Of a stretch of 64,000 nucleotides of DNA, positions 48,441 through 59,428 are shown piece by piece. The notes beneath the pieces were generated by a model that saw nothing but the letters and a program-made list of their open reading frames with translations, made no database searches and had not been told where the DNA came from. The position numbers were made by a program, and so were the translations under genes. Position 1 is the first letter of the stretch. Every line of letters begins with the position of its first letter. Source of the DNA: Gyrodactylus bullatarudis (Eukaryota; Platyhelminthes; Monogenea; Gyrodactylidea; Gyrodactylidae); contig SSNU01000060.1 of NCBI GenBank assembly GCA_012064415.1, forward strand, positions 286,719 through 350,718. Reading direction: 5' to 3'.

Positions 48441-51294
48441 AAGTCATTGGACTCATTGGTATTTCCTCTTCTACCTAACTTGAATAAAGCTCAACCCTTA
48501 ACAATTGAGGGGGTGCAATATAGATTTCTACATTCCCTATATCCTCATTTGGACTCGTACAATGCACTCATCTTGATCTCAGCCTGAGATTCTCAGGGAT
48601 TAACCCTCTCTTGGTTCGTAGATATGCATTTATAGTTTAAAAAATTTCTGAGTCCTATTCTGTCTCTGAGAATAATTATAACCTCAGGAACTCAAAATAT
48701 GAATTTAATTACTTATTATCTACTTTTAACGTTATTAAAATATGAATTGTCTGACTATGACGATTTGTCTAATCTTAAATTTTTTCCTAGCACTAATTCA
48801 ATAGAATATTCAAAGGCGGTTCTAATGATGTATAACACTAGTGGGTTCTGAGAAAGTCTTAGGGGTGTTGTAAATAGGTTAAATGATTTTCCTATCTAAA
48901 TGTATTGAAAGTCGAAAAACCAATTATTTTCGAATCAATCTTAGAATAAATTTTTGGTGTTGAAAGCTAATTATTTCTAGATCAGATATTTTCTTGAATC
49001 AATCAAAAATACCATGGATTGCTGTAGGAAATGTACACGCTACTTGAAAGTAGTGGGATTTAATTTCGTGAAAAAATTTTAAAACTTTGTTGTATTGACA
49101 TCACTCATAGGAAAAGGTTTTATCCAAGAGAAATTTCACACCTAGATTCCTCAAATACTAAAGCATCTTTATTTATGTAGGGATCTGGGAATTTTCGAAA
49201 AATTGTTCTTAGAAAGTTATCCCTATTGCAGACACTAGTTTTTATACTCACTCGCTTTATCTAAAAAAAACTTAATCAACTCCAATCAATTTTGGGAAAA
49301 TCTAATTAAAAAATTTTTTTTATTACAAATTTTCCCAAAATTCGTTTTTCCCCAGTATTTTTTTTCTTTCAAATTATACATTTATTAAATTCAAAAGAAA
49401 ATCATTATTATAAATAAATTATCACAAAATAAGTTTTTTGAAAAGTTAAAATAACAGATCGACCTCGTCATTGTGAAATCTGCAGTGTTGGCTCATAAAT
49501 AGTCAATTTCACTATTTCCTCTACTTAAGTTAGAAGCAGTCGAAAAGTCAGATACGGAAATTCCATGATATTTTCAAATAAATATTCGATCAAAAAGATA
49601 AGATTAATGAAGGTGGGGGTAAAGAAGGGATTTTGAATAGTCAATTTTAGATCTTATATGAGAAATTATAGATTTAAGATCATTAAGATTGTCACATTCT
49701 TGGAGAATGAATTTATTTTGTAAAAGTTTAAAGTGAGGAGCTAAGAAATTGTCCTCATAACAGGCATTCCTGAGATTGTAGCCTTTATTGTATCTCTATA
49801 AACCTGAGAACGATATCAGGATTCTGAGAACAGATTTGGAATCAGCATGAAATTTTTGATCCAGAATTTAATATTTCTTTAAAAGACCTTTAAAAGATTT
49901 CTCTACAAATTTCTAACAAAAAAAACTAGATCTTACTATTGCCATATTTTTGTATATTTAATTTAAATTATAAGAGTTTATTTCTAAAAAATGCATGAGC
50001 TGTCAGCTTCAATGTATTATATCTTATGCCAATGTCCAAAAACATGAGGAGAAAATATAATTCATGTTCATCCAATACAATTTGGATGAGATATGTCTGT
50101 CTCTTTAATCCAACATGTCACGATATTATTTTAAAGATTGTATGGAGGATTCATATACTTATATATATACACATAATAATGGATATATATTTATTATATA
50201 TATGAGTCGATAAGTAGCAATGATTTGAAAAGATTCTATGGACCTAGGTGATTAATTTTCTTACATTCATAAATACTGTATCTCTGGCATTTTCTTATTA
50301 GAGAAGAACAGTCCAGAGAGAGTAATGTCATAGAAACTAGAAAGACTGAAAAAGAAAGAATCAGAGTTATAGCATATGTCATTAAGAAGAGAGCAACAAC
50401 AGTACCGGAGAGTGCTGTTATTATAGAGAAGGTCTGTCTATTATAGATAATATTAATGAGGAGGACAGAGGCAAGAGAAATCTGTCATGAAAAGATTTCT
50501 ACTAGGTGTTAGAGGAAATTTTTTTCATTGGCCCGCCTAGGTGTGAATTTTCAAAAGAATGAGGTGTAAAAAAGAGCTGTTCAGTTTTTACTACAAAATT
50601 CTTTATAATTCGTAATCTCGTAGCAACATTTACTTACTAACGTAATAATCATAAATTTTAAACAAAATATATATACCCAATTTTCCTCAGCTAATCACGA
50701 TAAAATTCACATTGAAAAGTCTTCAAATTTCTTCTTACTCTCAAGGGTTGGATTTAATTCAGGGGGTTTGAAGAATGCTTGAATGTTATCGGGGGGGAAA
50801 ATACCTGGAATTTTAATCATGTTAAAATTGAACACGACAGGAAGAAAAACATGTGGGGTTACCTCATTGATGATCTTTTTTATTCACACGTTATTCAAGA
50901 TGATGTTATACGACAATGCATGAAGAAATCATTTAGTGGATGGGGGGGTTAGATCATTTTTCACTTGTTTATTCAATAAGACAGATTACAACATCACCAT
51001 CATCGTGTATATCTGTCACATTCATTCATGAGTGGGTCATCATGAATTTGGGGAAATGATTTGAATTAATAATTCAGGGAGATCTTTCAACGTGTTCATG
51101 ATTCACATTCGTTTTTTCTAAATTAAATAAAAAATAGGGGGACTTTGTTTTTTTCTGTAGATGTTAGACTAAAAAAACAAATAAATTACGTATTACAAAT
51201 CAAATACGTATTTCATGGGATATGGTCTCATGAACAAAAAAACTTTCTCAGTCAGATGAAGGGTTTAAAAAAGTAAAGCTTAAATATTACTTAA

Positions 51295-51510
51295 CCATTT
51301 CGGTGCCGAAGGACATATATGTCCATTTTCCAATTCTTTTGAACCTTCATAACTCTAGCAGTTTGATAGGTTTCTGGATCAATTAAAGTTTAAATTGGAG
51401 TCCACGATGTAAACTTGCATAAGTACTATTTTCGGCCAAATAACTTGGTATCTTCATAGCTAAATTTTGGTTTTAATAAAAATTGTGAAATAGTCTCGTC
51501 ACCGAAAGGG
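51295..51510. mobile_element. piggyBac-type MITE, 216 bp
   Basis: Flanked by TTAA at 51291-51294 and 51511-51514. Inverted ends: CCATTTCGGTGCCGA on the left and the complement of CCCTTTCGGTGACGA on the right. TTAA target sites plus ends beginning CCN are typical of piggyBac. It contains GGACATATATGTCC, which recurs at 59394-59407 beside another TTAA-bordered end. Confidence 0.75.
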
Positions 51511-51968
51511 TTAATAGGAAAAATACCAAGAATTAGAAGATAGATAATCAGTGAATTTATTATTATCAGGTTTATTCTTTATAAAAATTTGACACCAATT
51601 ATATCAAAACCAAAGAATCACTTTGGAATCTAAATTCTGAGAATTTACAAAAACCTCTTTATTTACTACTACGAAATAACAGAACTCTAAATAAATGAAT
51701 CAATTTCCAAGATGTAAAGCAATTTGTGAGTAAATTTTGAGATAAAATCTAGACAAAGAAGCTCACAGAATTGCATCATAGTTTGAAATCGGACCTAAGA
51801 GGTTTTTTAATTTAACTCTTGATTTTTCATTTATCACATAGAGGAATGACCCACGATTCTATTTTTTCTTTGAAATCGTGACTTTTCCACAAAATCTTTA
51901 TTATATTCGAAGCAGAAACTCAATTTGGAAAGAAATAATCGAATGGATTTAATAAAAAATAATTCGTC

Positions 51969-51974
51969 TTTATT
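51969..51974 (-). terminator. Candidate poly(A) signal of bHLH gene
   Basis: AATAAA on the minus strand, about 118 bases past the stop codon at 52092. Confidence 0.45.
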
Positions 51975-52091
51975 TTTTTTACAAATATTACACAACATTT
52001 TCAAGGGAAAAAAACATGAAAGTAAATGGAATGATACAAAAAATTCGTTAAAAAACGCAATTGGTAGTTGATTGGTGAAAATAATATTTGA

Positions 52092-53894
52092 TCAAACATC
52101 AACTGAAAAGAGGTCCACGTCGAGATCCGGATACAGCTGGTGAAAGTCCAATTTCATATCCATATCCAGGACATTGTCGAATTCTGGGAGATCGTCAACT
52201 TCATCGAATAAATTCTTCAATTCGTCTTTAACTGAGGGCAACAATTCCATGTTGAAATCAATATCATCTACTTGGTCTTCTTCGTCGTCGTCGTCATCAT
52301 CATTAATGGGGTCATCTTCCTCCGAGTCAGGATTAGAATGAAATAGACGAATGGAAGATAAATGCTCATGGGCAGTCTGATCGCTCATGTCAGTGGCACA
52401 GGTTGAATCATTGGCATGTATTGTCACATCGAGAGAATTATCATGATTATTATTAGTATCAGATTTGAAAAAACTTTTTGATTGTAAAAAAATACTATCA
52501 CAGATGTTCACGTCGAGATTGATTAGGGAGGAAGCTTCATAGCAGGGATTGTCATCTGATTCAAAGTCATCAAAATCATCCATTATTATATTTTCCAATG
52601 TAAAAGGGGTGGGTTGGCTGCTGGATGATGGGGAGGATGACCAAAGACCTATTGAGGTGGGTCTACAAATAGGCTTGATATCACAGTTTTGGTCCTCGAC
52701 GACCTGCTGGGGATTCTCTTCGTCATATGGAGGCAGATATTCCTCCCTGTTCATTTCGTCACCAAAGAAAACATTGTCGACATTCTTGTGTGGCGTTCTC
52801 ATTGACACTTTTTCATGATTAACCTTGGTTAGGACACGAGGATAACTGATGGTGTCATTGACTTCCCTTTTGAATGAATTGGGCATTTTCATGACTTGTT
52901 GACCCTGGCATAGTAACTTGAAAGGGGATGGATTTTTCGTCTTGCCATGAGTCTGCAATGTCAGGGTTGTATTACTCGTAAGAAGAGGAGAGGTTAAGTC
53001 ACCATGTTGTGGAATTGTCCTATTATTCAGATTAATATTGTTGCTGGGTTGCTGTTGCTTATGTGTAAATTTCCTTTCACTTTGTTGCTGTCCCGGTTGT
53101 TTTCGGTATAATGATTTTTTTTGAATCTGTAATAATTTATCATTGATGTGAAGGGCTCGTTCAGCGGGTGACATTCCATAATTCCCCTCTTCCAATTTGA
53201 TGCATTTGTCAGCTTTGAGATTCTCCTCGGTTTCCTTCAATATGAACGAGTAATTATCGTAAATGGAAAACTGCCAAGGCCGCGGGGGTGGTTGTATGCC
53301 CAATTGCAATAACTGTCCCTCTATTCTTTTGACATCATCCAAGGTTGACTCGAGTAACAGGATATCATGAGATTCTTGAGCAAGGATTTCATTGGCAATT
53401 TGTAAAATTTGAGGGTATGAAAGCTTATCCTTTGATCTAGACAATTTCCCTGGGAATATAATCTGAAGGTCGTCATCATCGAAGCAACAACGTATTAACT
53501 CATAGATTATGGCAAGTTCACGTCGTCGTCGACGTTCCTGTTCATTGTGATCGTCACGTGCCTGCTTATTCTGTCGATTGGCAATGGGATCGGAAGAATT
53601 CCTTGAACTGTTGTTATTACTAGATGATTTGGACTTGTGATTACCACTTGTTGGCGACTGACTATCACATTTAATATTCCTTCTGTTGGAGTTGCTATTT
53701 GGACTGGTATCATTTTCATTCATTACAATTAACTGGTCATCATCGGACACATAACTCTGGCCATAATTGAATTCCTGTAATGGTGTACGCCGGCGTATAA
53801 ATTTTTGTTTACGAACCCGATAACTCCTATCATGATAGTAAGACATGGTGTAGAAATGAGAAGAGAAATAATAAATGAGAAGGGAACGACTCAA
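52092..53894 (-). CDS. bHLH domain protein, probable transcription factor
   Basis: An intronless gene for 600 residues, or 584 if translation starts at the second methionine (MSYYHDRSYRV, 53846). A basic helix-loop-helix is visible at about 112-173. The basic region HNEQERRRRREL places H116, E120 and R124 at the three positions that contact the E-box. This H-E-R set is known from Myc/Max and USF-type proteins that prefer CACGTG. Helix 1 is LAIIYELIRCCF; a longish loop follows; helix 2 is KLSYPQILQIANEILAQES. A leucine-containing helix after it (ILLLESTLDDVKRIEGQLLQL) could extend the dimer but is not a clear zipper. The C-terminal half is acidic (runs of Asp/Glu near 555-570), as in activation domains. 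The N-terminal position of the bHLH and the long tail do not fit any family I can name. Confidence 0.75.
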   Translation of the reverse strand: MSRSLLIYYFSSHFYTMSYYHDRSYRVRKQKFIRRRTPLQEFNYGQSYVSDDDQLIVMNENDTSPNSNSNRRNIKCDSQSPTSGNHKSKSSSNNNSSRNSSDPIANRQNKQARDDHNEQERRRRRELAIIYELIRCCFDDDDLQIIFPGKLSRSKDKLSYPQILQIANEILAQESHDILLLESTLDDVKRIEGQLLQLGIQPPPRPWQFSIYDNYSFILKETEENLKADKCIKLEEGNYGMSPAERALHINDKLLQIQKKSLYRKQPGQQQSERKFTHKQQQPSNNINLNNRTIPQHGDLTSPLLTSNTTLTLQTHGKTKNPSPFKLLCQGQQVMKMPNSFKREVNDTISYPRVLTKVNHEKVSMRTPHKNVDNVFFGDEMNREEYLPPYDEENPQQVVEDQNCDIKPICRPTSIGLWSSSPSSSSQPTPFTLENIIMDDFDDFESDDNPCYEASSLINLDVNICDSIFLQSKSFFKSDTNNNHDNSLDVTIHANDSTCATDMSDQTAHEHLSSIRLFHSNPDSEEDDPINDDDDDDEEDQVDDIDFNMELLPSVKDELKNLFDEVDDLPEFDNVLDMDMKLDFHQLYPDLDVDLFSVDV

Positions 53895-55227
53895 GGTACG
53901 TGTAGTAACCCAAGGTTAATATTCTGTGATGAAATTTTAGTCATTTGTATTCGATAAGAATTGGGTAAGCCTTGAATATGATTGGTCAATAGTTTATTAC
54001 ACATACACTCTCTATGCATATAGAGTAATTCATTCATCTATCTTCTACGAATCATGTATGCTAATATACAAACAATGTGTGTACAATCGATATATATGCA
54101 TATGTATTCGTAATTATGATATACAGTGTGTGTTTTTCATGTGCTAATAGTGTGAAAATCAACTCTAACTATTAACTTTAACTATCTGTTAAGAGTACGG
54201 AATCCCCACCCAAATATGATAGGTGTCAATATAGAGAGAAATACTTTTGTGTACCCCCTCCACCCTGTATATACACACAGACACAATGTGAGTCTCTAAA
54301 CATGTGAGTAAACTTTTCTCGTTGGTGTAAAAAATTTTATCTTGAAACAAAACCCCTAATTAATGCCCCCTCATTATTTTATTGTATTCGTAGCCTCTTC
54401 TCTGTTATATCATATAAAATTACAGTAACTTTTATGCATACTATAATTAACGTTTTTTATCTCATGTTAGAGAAAGAGGTACTCCAAATACATGACTCAG
54501 CCATAAATCGAGAAGCTTAAAGAATGAATCAATGTAGCCTGTTTAATTGACCAAGTGGAATTACAACTTTACTTGTCAAACTCAAAAATAGTTTTTGGAT
54601 TATTCCATAAATTTAAAACGAATTTTTCGAACGTGATAAAGATTCCTGAATATTTTCATGATGAAAGATGCTATAGTTCAGATAAATTCGTCATTTTCAT
54701 GAAAAAAACATCTAAATTTCGGTCCGTTCTCCTTTGAGGTTCGATTTCCCGTAATGGTTCTTTGCGAAGCTTAAGGAATTTTAAATAGGATCACAATAAT
54801 ACTTTTCCATTATAAAAAGGTTTGGTAGACAATAATACAGTTTATCTATAAAATTTTCTTTGCTTTTGGTTTAACAGGTAGTTGTTTTTTCGAATTAAGT
54901 ACTTGCAGTAAACAATAAGTGATAAAAACCTACTTAAAAGGGGCAGAGAAGAGGGGATAGGTTTGTTACATTTTTATAGATGTACAATTGGCCGGAATTC
55001 GGATATCAGATATGCATAATTTAAAAAGCAGGAGAAGACATCTTTTTGAGAAAGAACTGAATTATGGAAAAATTTGAAATATTTTTCGACTCACTCAAAA
55101 GAGCCCTGGTATTTTCTGCAATATTAATCCTTGTGGGTTGAATTAGTATGATTTTAGTAAGGCCAAAATTGAATGAAATTTTTTTAAATTTCCTTAGTTT
55201 TCAAGACAATTTATTCTCTTTTTATAT
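53895..55227. other. Upstream region of the bHLH gene
   Basis: AT-rich with alternating TATGCATATATG-type runs at 54000-54130 and CA/TG-rich patches near 54235-54300. It probably includes the bHLH promoter. No other feature was found. Confidence 0.4.
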
Positions 55228-55231
55228 TTAA

Positions 55232-55310
55232 CCCTAGAACTGAATCTCGGGTTATTTTTCACCCGATTTGTATTGAAACCCCCATAAGAAAAAAAATTTC
55301 CGTTCTAGGG
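55232..55310. mobile_element. 79-bp piggyBac-type mini-MITE
   Basis: TTAA at 55228-55231 and 55311-55314. Left end CCCTAGAACTGAA; right end the complement of CCCTAGAACGGAA. CCCTAGAA after TTAA is the classic start of piggyBac termini. At 79 bp almost nothing but the ends is left. Confidence 0.8.
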
Positions 55311-55504
55311 TTAATTTATCCAGATCTAAATTCATTTAACGCTCGTATCTTAGTTTCAGGTCTCAATCCATTATGGATACGGAGATCTTTTGTCTAACAA
55401 AAAAGAGAAAAACGCTTTCATAATTCAAATATTCACAGAGACTTACTCTATTAAAATCGAACAAGCATATGACTTATGAAATACTTCTTTTGAAATTTTT
55501 CCTT

Positions 55505-55625
55505 TGAAATTGAAACATTTTTATTTATTCATAGAAATAATGATTCGTACAAATAAGGGAACAGGGAACGAGTATTTAATGTGCCCGGTGTTGGGATGGT
55601 TTGAACCTAGGAAGAGAGTAAGAAG
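55505..55625 (-). mobile_element. tRNA-derived SINE copy
   Basis: Read on the minus strand: a B box (GGTTCAAACC, 55598-55607), then CCATCCCAACACCGGGCACA and the tail module GTACGAATCATTATTTCTAT with AATAAATAAAAATG. The upstream A box is decayed. Confidence 0.75.
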
Positions 55626-55789
55626 GTTCTAATGAGAGCCCTCACAAGTCTTTACCGACGCAGCAATGGTACGATATAATATGATCTATTCCCCACTACA
55701 AACAGTGTTCCATTTTTAACTAATTTAACCCTCGCCCTGGAAATGGGTTCTCTATGGAAAAAATTATTTTTCGTATTCCATAATAAAAT

Positions 55790-55990
55790 GAACCAATATG
55801 TTGTGGAAATAAAAAAAAATTCAATCTGACCAAAATTAGGTCGTTTTTTGAATTTCGAAAATGGATTAAGTTTCCATTTTTTAAACTTTTGAGCTCAGAA
55901 TTTTTATCGATTTCAAAGATATGAAGCAGTTGAATCCAGATATTTGAGACCAACATTAGACAAAGAATTCGAATTCGGCTGCAGAAACTC
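55790..55990 (+). repeat. Family B fragment
   Basis: Contains CTGACCAAAATTAGGTCG, TTTTATCGATTTCAAAGATA, GAAGCAGTTGAATCCAGATA and AGACAAAGAATTCGAATTC. It is the best-preserved core of the family. The coding-looking frames on both strands here are fortuitous. Confidence 0.6.
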
Positions 55991-56099
55991 ACAGAAATTC
56001 GGTATCAACTTTAAATTAAGAATAGATCCATTTTCAAATCTCTCCAAAATCAATTCCACAATATTTGTCATTTTAAAATTATCTATAACCCCCAATCAA

Positions 56100-56835
56100 A
56101 GACTACGAATCCTTAGTCCTGAATAACTTATTGGTTATCTTTCTCCACTTCTCACGAACCTGACCCATACTCAGGAACGTGATTTAGAAAGAATCCAGGC
56201 TTCTTTCTTATATTATTACTCCCATGCGGTCTCCCTGCAACCCTCTCGGTATCTCTTCTACTTCCTGGAGAAATTGCCTCCTTAACTTTGGCCTAGGTTT
56301 CAGTATCTCGGATGGACTTAAAGTTGACCCTCTCTCTAATCAACCCAAAATAAAAACCATAATATTCTCAATTTTAAAATTCTCTAAGTTCACTAACCTA
56401 AGGCTTAAGGCTTTCAAAGCTTTAGTCTTAAATAATCTCGACTATATCTCTCCACTCGTTCCCACACTCACCCTTGAAAAATCATTAGAGATTGGGCATA
56501 TTCAATCCAGATTTCTATATTTTTTATTTCCTGACTTAGACTCTTAGAATTCTCGTATTTTAATCTCAGGGCTTAGAATCTCTTTGGGTTAGAAGATATG
56601 CCATTATTGTAAAAACCTTTGTTAAATCAGCCGAATTACTTGAAAATGCATATAACCTTAGAAACCCCTCTTTCTCTAATCATTATTTACTATCCTCTTA
56701 TAAGATGATCCATAAAAAATTCAAACTTACAGAATGTAATGATAATATGATCTTACAAATATTAAAACCATAATGTCTCATATAAGGTCTAAACTTTACT
56801 ACTCAAAGAGTCTTCTTTATGCTAATCTTCAATAA
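56100..56835 (+). pseudogene. Non-LTR reverse transcriptase relic, copy 1
   Basis: Decayed coding sequence: SLLLPGE-like segment near 56250, then VDPLSNQPKIKTIIFSILKF, LKAFKALVLNNLDYISPLVP and LEIGHIQSRFLYFLF. These match, in order, the segments after the FADD motif in the copy at 60772-62033. Stops and frameshifts are frequent. It ends with CTCAAAGAGTCTTCTTTATG, the family's C-terminal codons. Confidence 0.8.
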
Positions 56836-56954
56836 TTTTGGTCTCCGGTCTTGGCCCTCTTTAGTTAGCTTTTCATTGAATCCTCTTCTATGATTGAGCA
56901 TATTTATTCCTCAAGAAGTGTATCCTACGATAAACACTTTCATCTTTTAACATG

Positions 56955-57711
56955 ATCAAGGATAAATATTCAGCTTCCTAAGGATATTGAGGGTGTCCTT
57001 TTAAAATATACCGATGATCTAAAATTCATCTTTAAAATAAATAATGCTTTGGACATTATTAAAATAAATCATAACTTCTCCCTTCTTAAAGATTCCCTTG
57101 AGACAATGGGGCTCTATATTAATAGAGATAAATGCAAAATAATGCTCCCATCTGGTCTCCCTGCAACCCTCATAGAATCGCTTCTACTTCCTGGAGAAAT
57201 TGTCTCCTTAACTTCGGACCTGGGTTTCTGTATATCGTCTAGTTTAAAATTAAATCCTCTAGCTAATCTCCCTAGAATTAATTCTATTATTTTTACCATT
57301 AAGAAATTCTCTTAATCCGGTGATGTAAGACTAAAAGCTTACATATCACTGGTCTTTCCACTTTTTGACTATATTTTTCCTCTCTTACCCAATTTTAATT
57401 AATCTCAGTGTCTAACTATTGAACGTGTTCAATATAGGTTTTTACATTCTTTATATCCTCATATTGACTCGTACAATGCACTAATATCGGTCTCTGGTCT
57501 TAACCCCCTCTGGGTCCGGAGATTTGCTATTTTAGTCAAAAAATTCACAGAATCTTATTCTCCCTCCAATGATAATAATTATTCCTTGAGAAATAATAAA
57601 TATAACCCTAACTATTTACTTTCTATTTATAACTTTATCTATACTAAATTTGAATTATCTGATTGCGATGATTTGACAAATCTTAAATTGGTCATGTCTC
57701 ACATCAGGCTT
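56955..57711 (+). pseudogene. Non-LTR reverse transcriptase relic, copy 2 (YTDD)
   Basis: A relatively long readable frame: INIQLPKDIEGVLLKYTDDL, KFIFKINNALDIIKIN, KDSLETMGLYINRDKCKIML, PSGLPATLIESLLLPGEIVS, then VQYRFLHSLYPHIDSYNALI and PLWVRRFAILVKKFTESYSP. The catalytic motif is YTDD, where the copy at 60772 has FADD. Only a few stops break it (for instance near 57313 and 57400). It is interrupted at 57712 by another retroelement end and resumes at about 57840. Confidence 0.85.
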
Positions 57712-57838
57712 TTTTTTGTTAGAAAGTATGATTTTATTGATTTATAAAAGATAAAATAAATAAATATAAATACAAATATATATACACAGCATCTCTGGAT
57801 ATAATATGGCGGTTCGATAAAAAAAAAATAATAATAAT
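57712..57838 (-). mobile_element. Retroelement 3' end nested in the copy-2 relic
   Basis: Starts TTTTTTTGTTAGAAAGTATG (complement of a family 3' end). It includes GGATATAATATGGCGGTTCG, which matches the complement of 59305-59325, and ends in a TAA-rich run. The host reading frame continues on the far side with GATTACTCTAAGTCTTTGC. Confidence 0.7.
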
Positions 57839-57965
57839 AATTTGATTACTCTAAGTCTTTGCTTTATTCTTATCTTCATTAACCAGTTGATTTTCGAATT
57901 TCTTCCAGACTCTAGTTCTCAGGCTCTACTATTGCTCAAATTTCTACAACTCGAGAGCCTCTTCC

Positions 57966-58153
57966 TTTTTTTTGTTAGAAGAAAATCTTATATTGAATTG
58001 AGACTTATTTAATGACTTAACATTTCATAATTGTACTGATCAATCTATCGATTTTAATTATTGTATTTTATTTCTATTTGTACAAGCAGATTTCGTTATA
58101 ATTTGTATTTGTATTTTCAATTCAATATAAGATTTTTTTTTCTAACAAAAAAA
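57966..58153. repeat. Retroelement 3' end with an inverted copy of its own terminus
   Basis: Left arm 57966-58001 and right arm 58117-58153 are near-perfect inverted copies of the family's last 36 bases (CAATTCAATATAAGAT ... TTCTAAC plus a poly(A) run). Between them lies ordinary 3' UTR-like sequence in plus orientation. Confidence 0.7.
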
Positions 58154-58454
58154 ATAAAGCTAAATTTACAATGTTCCCTATTGAGTTTATCCTGACCTAG
58201 ATTCTGGATAGATCTTGAGTTTGGGTTAATTGAATTCGATAGCATGTAATTCAAGGGTAATTATAATTTTGATAATTATTATTATAATCCTTATTGTTTT
58301 AATTTTGAAAATGCTTTGATAATTATAATTAGGGATCAAAATCATTTTGCAAAGCAAATAATTATAATTCGAAATGAGTACTTTATCTGTGCTAATATTG
58401 CCCAGATATGAAATATAAAATCTTCAATAAAAATTGATTCTAATTTTTTTGAAT

Positions 58455-58790
58455 TTTTTTTGTTAGAATAAAATCTATATTGAAAAATAAGAAATGCAAA
58501 AAAATACTAATGGAGAATACAAATAAATAGTAAATCATTTAATAGTTTATCATTATAAGGATGCAAACATAGTCTTGAAAGAGGTTTTGATTGCGATCGA
58601 ATTGGCTTTTGGAGTAAAACACCTTTGATGGTATAGTGTTGGATGTAAATCTGAAAAGTTTAATCGAATAGCACTTGGTAGTTTCTACTTAATGAAGATC
58701 AGGATATAGGAGAGAGTAGGTGTAGTCGATTTTAGATCGAATATGTTTCATAATATTTTTAATCGAGTTTAGGTTGTCACATTCGAAAAT
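58455..58790 (-). mobile_element. Non-LTR retrotransposon 3' fragment
   Basis: Starts TTTTTTTTGTTAGAATAAAA (complement of the 3' end) and carries the decayed coding tail around GTGTAGTCGATTTTAGATCG, equivalent to the RSKIDY segment. Confidence 0.65.
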
Positions 58791-59154
58791 TTTTTATTGA
58801 TATACAGGAACAATACAGGTATAGGGGGAAATGATCAAGAAATCCAAACCCAACTCACAAACGATCTTTTTAAATCTAATTTTTATGTCAAATTTATATG
58901 AAATATATTCTCAATACACCCTGAAAAAATCCGGTCAATTTGGGAAAAATTAACGATTTTAGGGAAATGGCGTACTAAGACATCAAATATTTTCAATTTA
59001 GTTTTCGAAAAGGGCAATTAAGGAGCACGAGGAATCTTTTTGAGGCATGAAATAGAAAAGTGTTCGGGGAAAAAAAATTTTGTCTTTCTCTAATCTTGAC
59101 GAAATATTTTATCCGCGAAGGTTGACAATCAGATATTATAATTGTGTGTAATCT

Positions 59155-59385
59155 AGATTTTCCCAAAGAAACTCTCTATGCTAATCTTCATTAATCCCAG
59201 AATGTTAATGAAATTTCTTGAAAGGCTTATTTATTTCTACAATTCTCATTATACGTATTTCACGAACATAGATTAATCAAATTATTTTATTTTATTTTTG
59301 AACCGCCATATTATATCAAGAGATGCTATATTTTATTTATTTTTACTTTCCTAACTTAATAAAACCATAATTTCTAACAAAAAAA
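59155..59385 (+). mobile_element. Non-LTR retrotransposon 3' fragment
   Basis: Begins TCTATGCTAATCTTCATTAA (the end of the coding region) and runs to the 3' terminus TTTCTAACAAAAAAAAC at about 59385. Its 3' UTR contains GAACCGCCATATTATATC, shared with 57712-57838. A piggyBac-type end (GGACATATATGTCC ... GGGTTAA) abuts it at 59389-59428. Confidence 0.7.
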
Positions 59386-59428
59386 ACTTCCTGCGGACAT
59401 ATATGTCCTTTTGGGTACGAGAGGGTTA

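Larger units (their letters stand above)
46657..52091. other. Repeat-rich intergenic region between LIM and bHLH genes
   Basis: Contents: non-LTR fragments at 46905-47370 (minus), 48445-48850 (plus) and about 49590-49870 (minus); the second copy of the GGCTAGGG element at 48151-48440; an AT microsatellite at about 50155-50205; a piggyBac-type MITE at 51295-51510. No gene was recognised. Confidence 0.6.

Noticed and set aside
50155..50210. Centromeric or telomeric repeat
   Set aside because: It is only a short, irregular AT microsatellite.
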